Of a DNA stretch of 64,000 nucleotides, positions 18,994-30,200 are shown one piece after another. The notes beneath the pieces were generated by a model that ran no database searches, was not told the DNA's origin, and was given only the letters and a program-made list of their open reading frames with translations. This DNA is from Flavobacterium phragmitis (GTDB taxonomy: Bacteria; Bacteroidota; Bacteroidia; Flavobacteriales; Flavobacteriaceae). The translations under genes were made by a program, and so were the position numbers. The stretch covers positions 62,001 to 126,000 of the forward strand of contig NZ_FOMH01000008.1 in NCBI RefSeq assembly GCF_900112575.1, written 5' to 3'. Position 1 is the stretch's first letter. Every line of letters begins with the position of its first letter.

Positions 18994-19977
18994 ATGATAA
19001 TGAAAAAGTATTTTAGCTTATTTGCACTGCTTTGTGTCTTTGTTTGCTGTTCTCAAGAGAAAGAAACGGTTAAAAAAACAGTTCAAAACGAGTCTCCGAT
19101 TCTGTTGGCAGATCCGACTATTTTTTTTGACAATGGAGTTTATTATTTGTACGGAACGACAACTGGAGAAACGCCACTAAACGGAGAAGGATTTATGGTG
19201 TACACTTCAACCGATTTAAAAAAATGGAAAGGTCCTGTTGGAGCACAAAACGGATTGGCGCTTAAAAAAGGAGACGCATTTGGAACAAAAGGTTTTTGGG
19301 CGCCGCAGGTTTTTAAATACAACAATAAATTCTACATGATTTATACTGCCGATGAGAATATTGCCATCGCAAGCAGTGAGAATCCACTTGGGCCATTTAA
19401 AAGCGATTTTAAGGCTCCAATGTTTAATTTGGGGAATCAGATTGATCCGTTTGTTTTTGTTGATCAGGACGGTCGAAAATACCTTTATCACGTACGTTTG
19501 ACTAACGGAAACCGAATCTTTGTTGCAGAATTAAAAGATGATCTGTCGGGAATTAAAGATGAAACGCTGAAAGAATGCATTTCGGGAACTCTTCCTTGGG
19601 AAAATACTCAAAATGTATCTTGGCCGGTTACAGAAGGCCCAACAGTGCTAAAACATAACGATTTGTATTATATGATTTATTCTGCCAATGATTTTAGAAA
19701 TCCAGATTATGCAGTAGGATATGCAACAGCAAAAAGTCCGTATGGTCCTTGGGAGAAAGCAGCAGATAGTCCAATCATTAGTAAAAAAGATGTTGGAATT
19801 AACGGAGCTGGTCATGGTGATGTTTTTTATGATAAGAAAGGAAAAATGAAATATGTGTTGCATACTCATTTTAGCAATAGCGGTGTTTCACCAAGAAAAG
19901 CAGGAATTATCGATATTGATTTTGAAGGAACTAAAATCAAAGCAAATGCTAAAAGTTTTGTTTTACTGAATGAATAA
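18994..19977 (+). CDS. GH43-family glycoside hydrolase lipoprotein
   Basis: A 327-residue GH43 enzyme with a lipobox-like signal (VFVCCSQE). The catalytic triad appears as Asp40 in LLADPTIFF, Asp151 in NQIDPFVF and Glu214 in VTEGPTVL. It ends the enzyme series of the PUL and is followed by an intrinsic terminator. Two ATG codons six bases apart (18994 and 19000) could both start the protein. A 205-base gap of AT-rich sequence with a short GTTATGAG-type run separates it from the epimerase gene, so it may have its own promoter. Close relatives are annotated as beta-xylosidase or arabinanase-like; the specificity is open. Confidence 0.9.
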   Translation: MIMKKYFSLFALLCVFVCCSQEKETVKKTVQNESPILLADPTIFFDNGVYYLYGTTTGETPLNGEGFMVYTSTDLKKWKGPVGAQNGLALKKGDAFGTKGFWAPQVFKYNNKFYMIYTADENIAIASSENPLGPFKSDFKAPMFNLGNQIDPFVFVDQDGRKYLYHVRLTNGNRIFVAELKDDLSGIKDETLKECISGTLPWENTQNVSWPVTEGPTVLKHNDLYYMIYSANDFRNPDYAVGYATAKSPYGPWEKAADSPIISKKDVGINGAGHGDVFYDKKGKMKYVLHTHFSNSGVSPRKAGIIDIDFEGTKIKANAKSFVLLNE

Positions 19978-20007
19978 AAGCTTTGTGATTTTAGAGTTAA
20001 TAACGTG

Positions 20008-20040
20008 AAAAGCTGTCTCAGAGAAGGGACAGCTTTTTTA
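20008..20040 (+). terminator. Intrinsic terminator at the end of the PUL
   Basis: AAAAGCTGTC and GACAGCTTTT form a 10-base-pair stem with a 10-base loop, followed by a run of T. It lies 31 bases after the last GH43 gene and marks the end of the locus. Confidence 0.85.
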
Positions 20041-20100
20041 TTTCGAACTATGTTTGTTTAGAAAATTTACAATTTTGATTAGACTTTTAATTTAATATTT

Positions 20101-20250
20101 CGCTCTGCTGGAGCTTTATTCTAAGGTGGATTTTCAGGCTATAAATATCAAATTCCTCTGGAGATCCTTAATATTGCTGATAGTTTCAGAGGAACTTGAT
20201 ATTTATAGAAATCTATTTCACCGCTTGAGAAAAAGCCTCAGCGAGGCGAC
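20101..20250. repeat. Intergenic inverted repeat element (GGAG family, copy 1)
   Basis: An inner pair, CTATAAATATCAAATTCCTC at 20139 and GAGGAACTTGATATTTATAG ending at 20208, forms a near-perfect stem. The flanks GCTCTGCTGGAGCTTTATTC and GAGAAAAAGCCTCAGCGAGG extend the pairing. A related hairpin is at 45837-45904. Apart from this and the terminator, the 379-base gap shows nothing recognisable. Confidence 0.7.
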
Positions 20251-20356
20251 ATAAATATTAATTCAAAAAAAAGAATTTGATGAGCATTTAGAGGAGATCG
20301 AATTTTAATATTGTCTATCTCGGCTCAGATTCGTACATTGTTCAAAAATAAAAATC

Positions 20357-20770
20357 ATGAGTCAGAAGATAGAAGATTTAATTCCACACAGAGCCCCATT
20401 TTTGTTTGTGGATGAAATTATCTCGTATACAACCGAAACAATCGTTGGTTTAAAGACCTTTACAGAAAAAGATGTTTGGCTTCAGGGCAGTTTTCCAGAA
20501 TTTAGTTTTGTTCCCGGAACTATTTTAATTGAGGCTATGGCACAAGTTGGTGGCGCAGGAGTGAAGCTTTTGGGAGTTGCCGATGGTGTTTTTGGTTTGG
20601 TGAGTTTAGATAATGTTGAGTTTTTTGCTGGCGTAGAATTCAAAAAGTTAGTAAAATTCGTTGTAAAGAATATTCGCTTAAGCGAAAAAATTATCAAACA
20701 GGCAGGAGAAGCTTTTGTTGATGACAAATTGGTTTTAAAAGGCGAGTGGCTGTGTGTTAAACTTCAATAA
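20357..20770 (+). CDS. FabZ-like hotdog-fold protein (catalytic His replaced)
   Basis: A 137-residue single hotdog domain similar in layout to 3-hydroxyacyl-ACP dehydratase FabZ: IPHRAPFLFVDEI at residues 9-21, then GSFPEFSFVPGTILIEAMAQ at 44-63. FabZ uses a His in GHFP and a Glu 14 residues later. Here the Glu is present (E59) but the His position is Ser45, so ordinary dehydratase activity is doubtful. Such FabZ-like proteins also occur in aryl-polyene and flexirubin pigment clusters and as thioesterase-like members, but no pigment genes surround this one. The next gene starts nine bases downstream. Confidence 0.75.
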   Translation: MSQKIEDLIPHRAPFLFVDEIISYTTETIVGLKTFTEKDVWLQGSFPEFSFVPGTILIEAMAQVGGAGVKLLGVADGVFGLVSLDNVEFFAGVEFKKLVKFVVKNIRLSEKIIKQAGEAFVDDKLVLKGEWLCVKLQ

Positions 20771-20779
20771 AATAGAAAA

Positions 20780-21205
20780 TTGAGTACGATTGAATTCTTA
20801 ATGCGTCTTGTAGTAGCAGCAATTGCAGGACTAATTATTGGTTTCGAAAGACAATGGCATCACAAAGAAACGGGATTGAAGACCAATACGCTTGTAGCCA
20901 TTGGGGCTGCTACTTTTGTGCTGCTGTCGATTAAAGTAGCAGAAACTGAAGCGAATATTGACGTAACTCGTATTACTGCCCAAGTAGTAATGGGAGTTGG
21001 ATTTTTAGGTGCAGGAGTTATATTTCGCGAAGGCGATAATGTACACGGACTAAATTCTGCTGCCACAATTTGGTGCAGCGCAGCTATTGGAAGTATTGCC
21101 GCTTCTGGTTATTTCTTAGAAGCTTTAATCTGTACACTTATCGTCATTCTTATTAATACCGCTATTGAACCGATTGATAAATGGCTGAAAAATAGAAAGG
21201 GGTAA
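20780..21205 (+). CDS. MgtC/SapB-family membrane protein
   Basis: A 141-residue MgtC-family protein with four predicted membrane segments and the signature near the start: EFLMRLVVAAIAGLIIGFER, then HHKETGLKTNTLVAIGAA and QVVMGVGFLGAGVIF. It lacks the cytosolic ACT-like tail of Salmonella MgtC and matches the short, stand-alone form common in Bacteroidota. The family is linked to Mg2+ limitation and inhibition of F-type ATPase in some bacteria; the role here is unknown. The start appears to be TTG at 20780, because the signature helix begins just after it and the first ATG (20801) would cut into it. Confidence 0.85.
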   Translation: MSTIEFLMRLVVAAIAGLIIGFERQWHHKETGLKTNTLVAIGAATFVLLSIKVAETEANIDVTRITAQVVMGVGFLGAGVIFREGDNVHGLNSAATIWCSAAIGSIAASGYFLEALICTLIVILINTAIEPIDKWLKNRKG

Positions 21206-21329
21206 ATTCCAATATTTAAAAAGCCAAATTCCAAAACTTTGGAAATCAAATTCCATAATATAAATCTCAAATCCTAAACGCACTGCTTAGAATCTAAAAT
21301 GTAAAACCTGAAGTCTAAAATTTAGCAGT
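21206..21329. other. Low-complexity spacer between convergent genes
   Basis: This 124-base gap consists of short imperfect reiterations such as CCAAATTCCAAAACTTTGGA, CTAAAATGTAAAACC and GTCTAAAATTTAGCAG. It contains no coding frame and no convincing terminator stem apart from CCAAAACTTTGG-type self-pairing. Confidence 0.5.
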
Positions 21330-23258
21330 CTACATTTTTGTGATAATGAATTCGCTTCTTCGGTTCATTTGATGCTGTGCGTCGGTACAAGGAACTCCGT
21401 TTGAGCAATTATTGATGAGTTGTGTTTCTCCGTAACCAATGGCACTTTCAATTCGCTCCGGCGCAACTCCCTGTGAAATTAGATAATCTCTGGTGGCTTT
21501 TGCTCTTCTGTCGGACAGTTCTAAGTTGTATTGATCATTGGCACGAGAATCGGTATGAGATTCGATTTTGATTACTACATTGTTGTATTGATGCATCAAA
21601 AGAACGACTTTGTTTAATTCTATTGCAGCATCATAACGAATGTTAGATTTATCTAAATCAAAGAAAATAATGCCGATTTTTATTTTTAAAACACCATTTT
21701 CACGTGCAATTAAAGCCGGATCTAAACCAATTAAAGCTTCGGTTTTTCCAGAACTGTTTGCTGTTGTAATGGCTTTAGTATTGTTATTATAGTTCTCTTT
21801 TGAGACTTCAACGGTATAAGCAGTATTACAATTTACATCGTTGTTAAAATCGTATTTTCCGTCGAGTTGAGAAACAGTTTCAGCAACTTTGATGCCGTTT
21901 GAATTTTTTAATATTACCATGGCTCCGGCTATTCTATTGTTTGAAATAGCATCAAAAATATAACCGTTTATGGCTTGGTTGCAGGATCTTTCGAAAGAAT
22001 AAATATCATCATCTCCTTTTCCTGTTTTTCTGTTGGAACATACAAAACCTTTATTCGTGGTTTCGTTTACGATATAACCAAAATCGTCCCGATTACTGTT
22101 TAATGGCGCGCCTAAATTGGCAGGAACATCAAAAGTACCGTCATTTATTCGACTTTCAAAAACATCGAGACCTCCTAAACCCAAAAATCCATCAGAGGAA
22201 AAATAGAGCGCCTGATCTGTAATGTAAGGAAACATTTCGCGTCCGGTTGTATTTATTTTTTCTCCCAAATTTTTCGGCGTTGAAAATTGATTATTGCCTA
22301 AAATATCCACTACAAAAATATCTGTAGAACCAATTGTACCCGGCATATCGGAAACAAAATAGAGCTTTTTACCGTCTTTACTTACCGTAGGATGTCCAAC
22401 GGAATAATTATCGCTGTTAAAAGGCAATTCTTTTATGTCTTTCCAAGAAACCGTTCCGTTATTGTTTTCAAATGCTGTTGCTGAGAAAATTTTCAGATTA
22501 TTAATGCCTTTGCTGTCGCGTTTTAGTTTTCCGTTATAATTGTTTCGGGTAAAATAAATCGTTTTTTCGTCTGGAGAAAAAGCAATGCAGGCTTCATGAT
22601 ACTGTGTAGTGATTTCTTTTCCGAATTTTTCTTTAAAAGTAACATTTGACTGTGTTTCACTGATTTTACCCAATTGCATATTTAAATAAGGCTGATCATT
22701 CCATCCGTATTTATTTGTTTTCCAATAAGAAGAATCAATAGTAGTGGAGTAAACCAAATCGCCTTTGTAATACATTGGGCCAAAATCGGAATAAGCAGAA
22801 TTAACATCAAGATTTTCCAGAAGAAAAGAAGGTTTGATATTTTCGATATCTTCGAGTGTTACGTTTTTTAGTGAAAAGTTCTTGGCTCTTGCATCAGTCG
22901 ATTTTTGTTTTTCGGCGAAAGCCTTCATCCATTTTTTGGCGAGTTCATAATTCTGAATTCCCTGTAGAGATTGAGCATAACGAAATAGATATTCGGCAGA
23001 AACTTCGTTCGGATATTCGGCAATTAGTTTTCCGTACCATTTTGAAGCACTTGTCATTTTGGTATTGAAATAATAAGCATCTCCAAGTTTTTGAAGTATT
23101 TCTTTTGAAGCATCTCCATTGTTTATAGAAAGTTCATACGATTTGGCGGCCTCAACATAATACATCTTATCAAAAAGAGCATCGGCAGTTTTGTTCTTGG
23201 TCTGTGAATGAATTAGCTGTATGACCAATAATGCGAGTATAGTAATTGTTCTTTTCAT
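21330..23258 (-). CDS. OmpA-family protein with TPR and PD40 repeats (T9SS/gliding-associated)
   Basis: A 642-residue cell-envelope protein with a signal peptide (1-19), TPR-like helices (about 20-135), PD40/WD40-like beta-propeller repeats (about 150-420, e.g. FSPDEKTIYFTRNN and SKDGKKLYFVSDM), a carboxypeptidase-regulatory-like domain (about 428-510) and a C-terminal OmpA peptidoglycan-binding domain (IFFDLDKSNIRYDAA, then SHTDSRANDQYNLELSDRRA). This composition is that of the PorE/SprE-neighbouring OmpA proteins encoded beside PorP/SprF. It probably ties an outer-membrane PorP/SprF complex to peptidoglycan. It starts 12 bases after the PorP/SprF gene in a three-gene minus-strand operon. 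Confidence 0.9.
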   Translation of the reverse strand: MKRTITILALLVIQLIHSQTKNKTADALFDKMYYVEAAKSYELSINNGDASKEILQKLGDAYYFNTKMTSASKWYGKLIAEYPNEVSAEYLFRYAQSLQGIQNYELAKKWMKAFAEKQKSTDARAKNFSLKNVTLEDIENIKPSFLLENLDVNSAYSDFGPMYYKGDLVYSTTIDSSYWKTNKYGWNDQPYLNMQLGKISETQSNVTFKEKFGKEITTQYHEACIAFSPDEKTIYFTRNNYNGKLKRDSKGINNLKIFSATAFENNNGTVSWKDIKELPFNSDNYSVGHPTVSKDGKKLYFVSDMPGTIGSTDIFVVDILGNNQFSTPKNLGEKINTTGREMFPYITDQALYFSSDGFLGLGGLDVFESRINDGTFDVPANLGAPLNSNRDDFGYIVNETTNKGFVCSNRKTGKGDDDIYSFERSCNQAINGYIFDAISNNRIAGAMVILKNSNGIKVAETVSQLDGKYDFNNDVNCNTAYTVEVSKENYNNNTKAITTANSSGKTEALIGLDPALIARENGVLKIKIGIIFFDLDKSNIRYDAAIELNKVVLLMHQYNNVVIKIESHTDSRANDQYNLELSDRRAKATRDYLISQGVAPERIESAIGYGETQLINNCSNGVPCTDAQHQMNRRSEFIITKM

Positions 23259-23270
23259 AGACTATCCGTA

Positions 23271-24194
23271 TTAGAAGAATCTTGGTGATTTAAGTCCTTT
23301 TTTGCGTGAAACCAGTTCAAAACGAAGCATGATCTCATGCGTACCGCTGTTGTAATTCTGCAATGCTGTTGTGGTATAATCATAAGCATATCCAGCCATA
23401 ATCATTGGAGTGATTTGGATTCCGATAAGTCCGCTTACCGAATCTGAGGTACGGTAAGAAGCTCCCAGTGTTAGCGCATTGTTGAACATAAAATTGGCGG
23501 AGAAATCGGCAATAAGAGGAGCGCCGGCAACATATTTGACCAAAACGGCAGGTTTGAATTTTGTATGTGCCGAAAGATCAAAAACAATTCCTCCAATAAG
23601 ATACAAGTGCATTCTTTCGTTAACCAGATCATCGGCAATATCGTCGTAAGTATACCGCTCTCGGGTCATAAAATTAGGAACAGAAAGTCCGATATAATCT
23701 CGTTCGCCGTGCCAGTATAACCCAGCTCCGACAACAGGCAGGAATTTATTGGTTATGTTTTCACGAAATTGTACATCGGGATCTTTGTGGCTTCCTTTGG
23801 ACCAATCGATATTGATAACACGTCCGCCTCCTTTTATTCCAAAAGAGAGTTTATGAGATTCACCGGATTTGATGGTATAAGAGAAGTTGGCATCTAAGTA
23901 TTGTTCTTCTGTTGGTCCGATTTCTTCGTTTACAATCGAAATTCCAAGACCGACATTTTTTCCGACCGGAGTATCGAGAGTAAAACTTTGTGTATCCGGA
24001 GCGCCTTCAATACCAACCCATTGTGTTCTATAAATTCCTGTTATAGCTAAATGGCCGAGCGAACCCGCATAAGCAGAATTCACTGTGAGCGTATTGTACA
24101 TGTACTGCGTATATTGTGGGTCTTGCTGTGCAAAGGCTCCATATACCGAGAATAGAGTGAGTAGCGCGAAAACCTTTTTTATATTTTTAATCAT
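23271..24194 (-). CDS. PorP/SprF-family type IX secretion system membrane protein
   Basis: A 307-residue outer-membrane barrel protein of the PorP/SprF family. It has a signal peptide (MIKNIKKVFALL to AFAQ), the family start QDPQYTQYMYNTLTVNSAYAG, blocks such as GLGISIVNEEIGPTEEQY and a C-terminal GSYxxGTHEIMLRFEL-like end. SprF is needed for secretion of the SprB adhesin in F. johnsoniae, and type B C-terminal domains generally depend on a linked PorP/SprF partner. The open frame begins with TTG at 24200; the ATG at 24194 gives a cleaner start. The giant surface protein gene lies directly upstream, so this is probably its dedicated partner. Confidence 0.93.
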   Translation of the reverse strand: MIKNIKKVFALLTLFSVYGAFAQQDPQYTQYMYNTLTVNSAYAGSLGHLAITGIYRTQWVGIEGAPDTQSFTLDTPVGKNVGLGISIVNEEIGPTEEQYLDANFSYTIKSGESHKLSFGIKGGGRVINIDWSKGSHKDPDVQFRENITNKFLPVVGAGLYWHGERDYIGLSVPNFMTRERYTYDDIADDLVNERMHLYLIGGIVFDLSAHTKFKPAVLVKYVAGAPLIADFSANFMFNNALTLGASYRTSDSVSGLIGIQITPMIMAGYAYDYTTTALQNYNSGTHEIMLRFELVSRKKGLKSPRFF

Positions 24195-24246
24195 AGCCAA
24201 TTTATTTTGGTTAATCCTATTCTTAATTTTGTTTTTCGGGGTGATT

Positions 24247-27200
24247 TTATTTTAGATAAAGCCATCCAGAGGTTTTTTTAGATCCATCTCCTAAATCAAG
24301 AATATAGAAATAGGTTCCTTCAGGAAGTGTTTTGGCAGAACCGTCTGCTTTTCCGTCCCAAGTATTGTTGTAGCCTTTTTTATAATAAACCAGATTGCCC
24401 CAGCGGTTAAAGATTTCCAGTTGATTGTTTGGATATCTGTCAATACAATCAATGTAGAAGAAGTCGTTCTGACCGTCGTCATTTGGTGAAAACTCGTTGT
24501 AAATTTTCAGACAATTTGGAGAAACCGTAGCACTGTCCTGATTATTTGCCGAATTGGTGTCAATCTGATCCAGTTTTGTTAAATGAGCTGTATTCAGATA
24601 ATCATTAAAATCAACCACTTTTACAGTTAAAGTCAACGTTTGTAAAGCTCCTGCATTAATTGTCGGAATGTTCCAGATACCAGTTTTAACATCATAAGTT
24701 CCTGAAGTAACAGTTGAACTTACGAACGAATATCCTTTTGGCAGTATATCCTGAACTTCTACGTTTGTGGCTGTTAGATTGCCGAGATTTTCAGCAGTGA
24801 TTGTAAAAGTTACCTGAGTATCCATTGGAACATCTGTTTTATCTACTTCTTTATTGATGGCAATATCAGTAGAAGGAATGCTGATAGATTCAGAATCTTC
24901 GTCGTCTTCGCTTTGATCTCCGTTATCGTTGTTTGGCGTTGAATCAGGATCAAACTGATTGCTTGCTGTAACCTGGGTTGTATTGACATAATCAACACTT
25001 TCCAATCCGATCGGATTAGCGACAGTAGCCTGATAAGTTAACGTGATTCCACCTACAGGAACGGTTAAGTTTACCCATTTGATGGTATTCAGACTAAAAA
25101 TACCGCCATTATTGATGTTCGAAATATTCTTGTAACCAAGCGGAATAATATCCTCAACAGCGACTCCTGTTGCGGTACTTGGCCCTTCATTGTTAAGCTG
25201 TAACGTAAAAGTTACGACATCGTTGACATTAGCGTTTTTATTGCTGACCGTTTTTTCCAGACTCAAATCGGCTACGGCAACATTGATGGTTAAGCTGTCG
25301 TAATCGTCTTCTGTTGTCACTCCGTTGTTTGGAGTGGAATCCGGATCGGGCAGGTTACTGGCAATAACTTCGGTTACGTTGGTGTATTCATTTGCGGTTC
25401 CCGATGGCGGATTTACACGAGTATAAATATCGAGTGACTGATCGGTTCCAGTAGCAATATTACCAACATTCCAAACTCCTGTAACATAATTATATAAACC
25501 GCTGGTAGGACTGCTGGTTAAATAAGTAAATCCGGCCGGAAGTAAATCTTTAACCATGACGCCGCTGGCATTGGCAGGACCATCGTTTTTGACAGTAACA
25601 GTGAAAATAACGGTCGCACCAACATCATAAACATTATTTTGGTTTAATGCCGTTTTACTGATTGATAAATCTGCCATTACAATTACTGGTGTAACCGAAA
25701 TACTATCGTAATCATCTTCTGTAGTTACTCCATTTCCAGGAGTGCTATCAGGGTCAAATTGATCTGAAGTCATTACTTCGGCACTATTTAAGTATTCATC
25801 TGGTGTACCGGTTGGACTTTTTACGTTAACATTCAACAATAAAGTGTGACTGTTTCCTGGAAGAATAATTCCTGGATTCCATTCTCCGGTAAAGCGGTCG
25901 TATGCTCCGGAAGTCGAATTATAAAATACATATTCATATCCGGAAGACAGAACATCTTTGACAGTAACACCCGTAGCGATACTAGGACCTGAATTTGTTA
26001 CTGTAATAGAGAATGTAATTAGTGAGCCAACATTTGGCGTTAGAATATCATTGATTACCCTTTTTTCAATAGAAAGATCAGCAACGGCAGGAACCGGATT
26101 CAATAATACAGAACTGATGTCATCTTCGCTGCTATCATTATTGTTTGGAGTTGAATCAGGATCCAGTTCGTTCGAAGCATAAACTTCGGCTACATTCTGA
26201 TAAACTCCGGTAGTATTGACTTTTGCGCCTATCAATAAAGATTCAGAAGCCCCGTTTGGTATGGTTCCAATATCCCAAATTCCTGTAGTGTTATAATATT
26301 GCCCTGCAGTTGAACTGTAAACTACATATTCGTAACCGCTTGGTAAAAGATCTTTTACCTGTACACCAGTTGCGTTTTGCGGACCACTGTTGGTTACGGT
26401 TATTTCGAATGTAATGGTAGCTCCAAATATCGGACTCAAATTACCTCCAACCACAGCTTTTACCAGAGAGAGATCGGCTATAGGGACTATTGGTGAAGTT
26501 GAAACACTTGCATAATCGTCTTCGGTAATAACTCCGTTGTTTGGCGTTGAATTTGGATCCGGTAAACTGCTGGCAGTAACTTCGGCTGTATTTAAATAAT
26601 TACCAGTTGCGTTTACAATAGCGGTTAATTGTAGTGTCTGAGAATCCCCATTCACCAAAGAACCAATATTCCATTTTCCGGTGATATTGTTATAAGTCCC
26701 TTTTGTTGCGGTAAAACCACTAAATGTATATCCAGAAGGCAATAGATCTGTAACTTCGACTCCTGTTGTATTTTGCGGACCATTATTAGAAATAACAATT
26801 TCAAAAGTTACAGAAGAACCGATTAACGGAGTAGCATTATTTACTGTTTTAGTTAAAGATAAATCTGCTGATTGTCCTAAAGGAGCTGTGGTAGCTGTTC
26901 CATAGTCATTCTCAGTCGGAACTCCGTTGTTTGGAGTTGAATTTGGATCCGGTAAACTGCTGGCAGTTACTTCTGAAATGTTTACATAATTACCTGCAGG
27001 ATTGACAATGGCAGTTATCCTTAAAACTTGAGAATCCCCATAAAGGAATGAACCAATTGTCCATTTTCCGGTTGTCGCATTATAAGTTCCTTTTGTGGTA
27101 CTGTAATTCACAAAAGTATATCCGGAAGGAAGTAAATCTGTTATTTCAACTCCGGTTGTATTTTGAGGACCATTATTGGTTGCTATTAATTCGAAAATAA

Positions 27201-30200
27201 CAGGAGAACCAACAAGTGGTGTTGGATTATTGACTGTTTTCGTTAAAGCTAAATCAGCTGCCTGTGCATTTGGAGTGACTGTTGCTGTTGCGTAATCATC
27301 TTCAGTAGTAACACTGTTGTTCGGAGTAGAGTCAGGATCGGGTAGTGCGCTTGCAGTTACTTCTGCGACGTTTACATAATTGCCTGTTGGATTTACTACA
27401 GCTAAAATTTGTAATGTTTCTGATTTTCCGTTAATTAAATTACCAATCGTCCATAAACCTGTTACAGGGTTGTAAGTTCCTGTGGAAATGGTAAAATTAG
27501 AATACGTATAACCATTTGGAAGTAAATCAGTAACAGTTACATCTGAAGTATCCTGCGGACCATTATTCGTTACAACTACTTCAAAAGTAACTAAAGATCC
27601 AACCAACGGATCAGCATTGTTAACGGTTTTAGTTAACGATAAATCTGCGGATTGTGCTGTTGGCGTTATGGAGGCTGTTGCATAATCATTTTCTGTTGGA
27701 ACACCATTGTTTGGAGTTGAGTTTGGATCAGGAAGATTCGCTGCGGTAACTTCGGCAATATTTAAATAATCTCCATAAGCATTTACAATAGCGGTAATCT
27801 GTAATGTTTCTGATTCGCCATTCGTTAAATTACCAATATTCCATATTCCATTTGTTGGATTATAAGTTCCTGTAGAAACTGTAAAACTGCTATAAGTATA
27901 TCCAGAAGGCAGTAAATCTGTTATTTGAACACCAGTATTGTCTTGTGGGCCGTTGTTGGTTACGACAATTGCGAAAGTCACAGGAGATCCAGTTAATGGA
28001 GTACTATTGTTCACTGTTTTAGTCAATGACAGGTCAGAGGATTGTGCTGTTGGTGTTGTCGTAGCTTCAGCGTAATCATCTTCATTTGTAATTCCGTTAT
28101 TCGGAGTCGAATCAGGATCGGGCTGACTGCTGGCCGTTATTTCGGCAGTATTCGTATAATTTCCTGCTGGATTGACTGTCGCTGTGATTTGTAAAGTATG
28201 ATTGGACGCAACAGGCATGTTTCCTACATTCCAAAGTCCTGTTAGAGCATCATAACTTCCAGCTGTTGCAGTATAAGAAACATAAGTGTATCCAGAAGGC
28301 AGTAAATCAGTAACCGCAACATTATCTGTAGCCTGAGGCCCTGCATTGCTTATCTGAAGACTAAAAGTTACTGGTGAACCAACAAGCGGTGTGGCATTAT
28401 TAACTGTTTTGGTTAACGATAAATCTGCTGATGTTGCAATTGGGACTATAGAGGCTTCGGCATAATCGTCTTCCGTTGTAATTCCGTTATTCGGAGTCGA
28501 ATCCGGATCGGGCTGACTGCTGGCTGTGATTTCTGCACTATTAATATAATTTCCTGTTGCATTGACTAAAGCTGTTATTTGTAAAGTATAAGAATCTGAT
28601 ATTGGCATATTTCCAACATCCCAAAGTCCATTTGTAGGAGTATAGCTTCCTGTTGTTGCACTGTATGATACATAAGTATAACCCGAAGGCAGTAAATCGG
28701 TAACAGTAACACCATTTGCTTCCTGAGGTCCAGAGTTGGTTATTTGAATACTAAACGTTACTAAAGAACCCACAAGCGGGGTAGAATTACTGACGATTTT
28801 AGTCAACGACAAATCAGCCGATGTTGGAACAGGAACTGTAGTGGCTTGCGAATAATCATCTTCCGTTGTGATTCCGTTATTTGGAGTGGAATCTGGATCT
28901 GGAAGATTGGCAGCGGTTACTTCTGCAGTGTTGGTGTAATTCCCCGTTGGATTTACTCTTGCTACAATTTGTAGTGTTTCTGAATCGCCATTAACTAAAT
29001 TACCTACATTCCAAATTCCGGTAGCAGTATCATAAGTTCCTGTTGAAACTGTAAAGCCTGTGAAGGTATATCCTGATGGAAGTACATCTGTTACCTGAAC
29101 ACCAAAATTATCCTGTGGACCGTTATTGGTTACTACGACTTCAAAAGTGACAAGCGAACCTACCAATGGAGTTGTCGTGTTTACTGTTTTCACTAAAGAT
29201 AAATCAGATGATTGTGGAACAGGAGTAGTGATAGCAGTTCCATAGTCATCTTCGGTTGGAATTCCGTTATTAGGAGTAGAATCTGGATCTGGAGTATCAC
29301 TATTGGTCACTTCAGCAATATTGACATAGTTTCCTGTTGGGTTGACGATTGCATTAATTTGTAATGTTTCGGATTCACTGCTTTCTAATATATCCAATGT
29401 CCATAAACCGGTAGTACTGTCATAAGTTCCACTTGTTGCATTAAAACTACTGAATGTATAACCAGAAGGCAATAGATCGGTCACCTGCACAAGAGTAGCG
29501 TCCTGTGGGCCACTGTTTGTGGTTATAATGCTAAAAGTAACAATAGAACCAACTAAAGGAGTTGGGTTGCTAACTGTTTTAGTTAATGATAAGTCTGCCG
29601 AAGGTAGAATCGGTATTACTACGGCATTATCTTCATCATCTTCGCTTTGGTCTCCATCATCATTATTAGGTGTACTATCCGGATCGGGCAGGTTGCTGGA
29701 TGTAACTTGAGCTATATTGAAATAATTTCCTGTAGGCAGTACTCTTGCATCTAAAATAAGTGATTCTGAAACTCCGACGTCAACGGTGCCCACATTCCAA
29801 ATCCCTGTTGTACTGTCATATAAACCAGCAGAAGAACTGTAATTCACGTATTGAAAGCCAGAAGGCAGTAAATCGGTTACCTGAACTCCTGTGGCATTAT
29901 TTGGACCATCATTTGAAATCACAAGTTCAAAAGATACCTGACTTCCGACGACAGGACTTGTATTTCCTGCGACAACATTTTTAACTAAAGACAAGTCAGC
30001 AGATGGGCCAATAAAAGTAATTTCGGCATCATCCTGATCATCTTCGGAAGCAATATTATTGTTAGGAGTTGAATCTGGATCGGGTAAATCACTTGCAGTT
30101 ATCTGTGCAATATTCAAATAATTTCCAAGCGGATTGACTAGCGCGCTGAAAGTTAAATTCATATTTGAGTTTGCTGGCAGATACAAATCTTTCCATTCTA

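Noticed and set aside
29519..29984. Plus-strand open frames opposite the DUF11 array
   Set aside because: They are shadows of the repetitive coding sequence and are not accompanied by a start signal.
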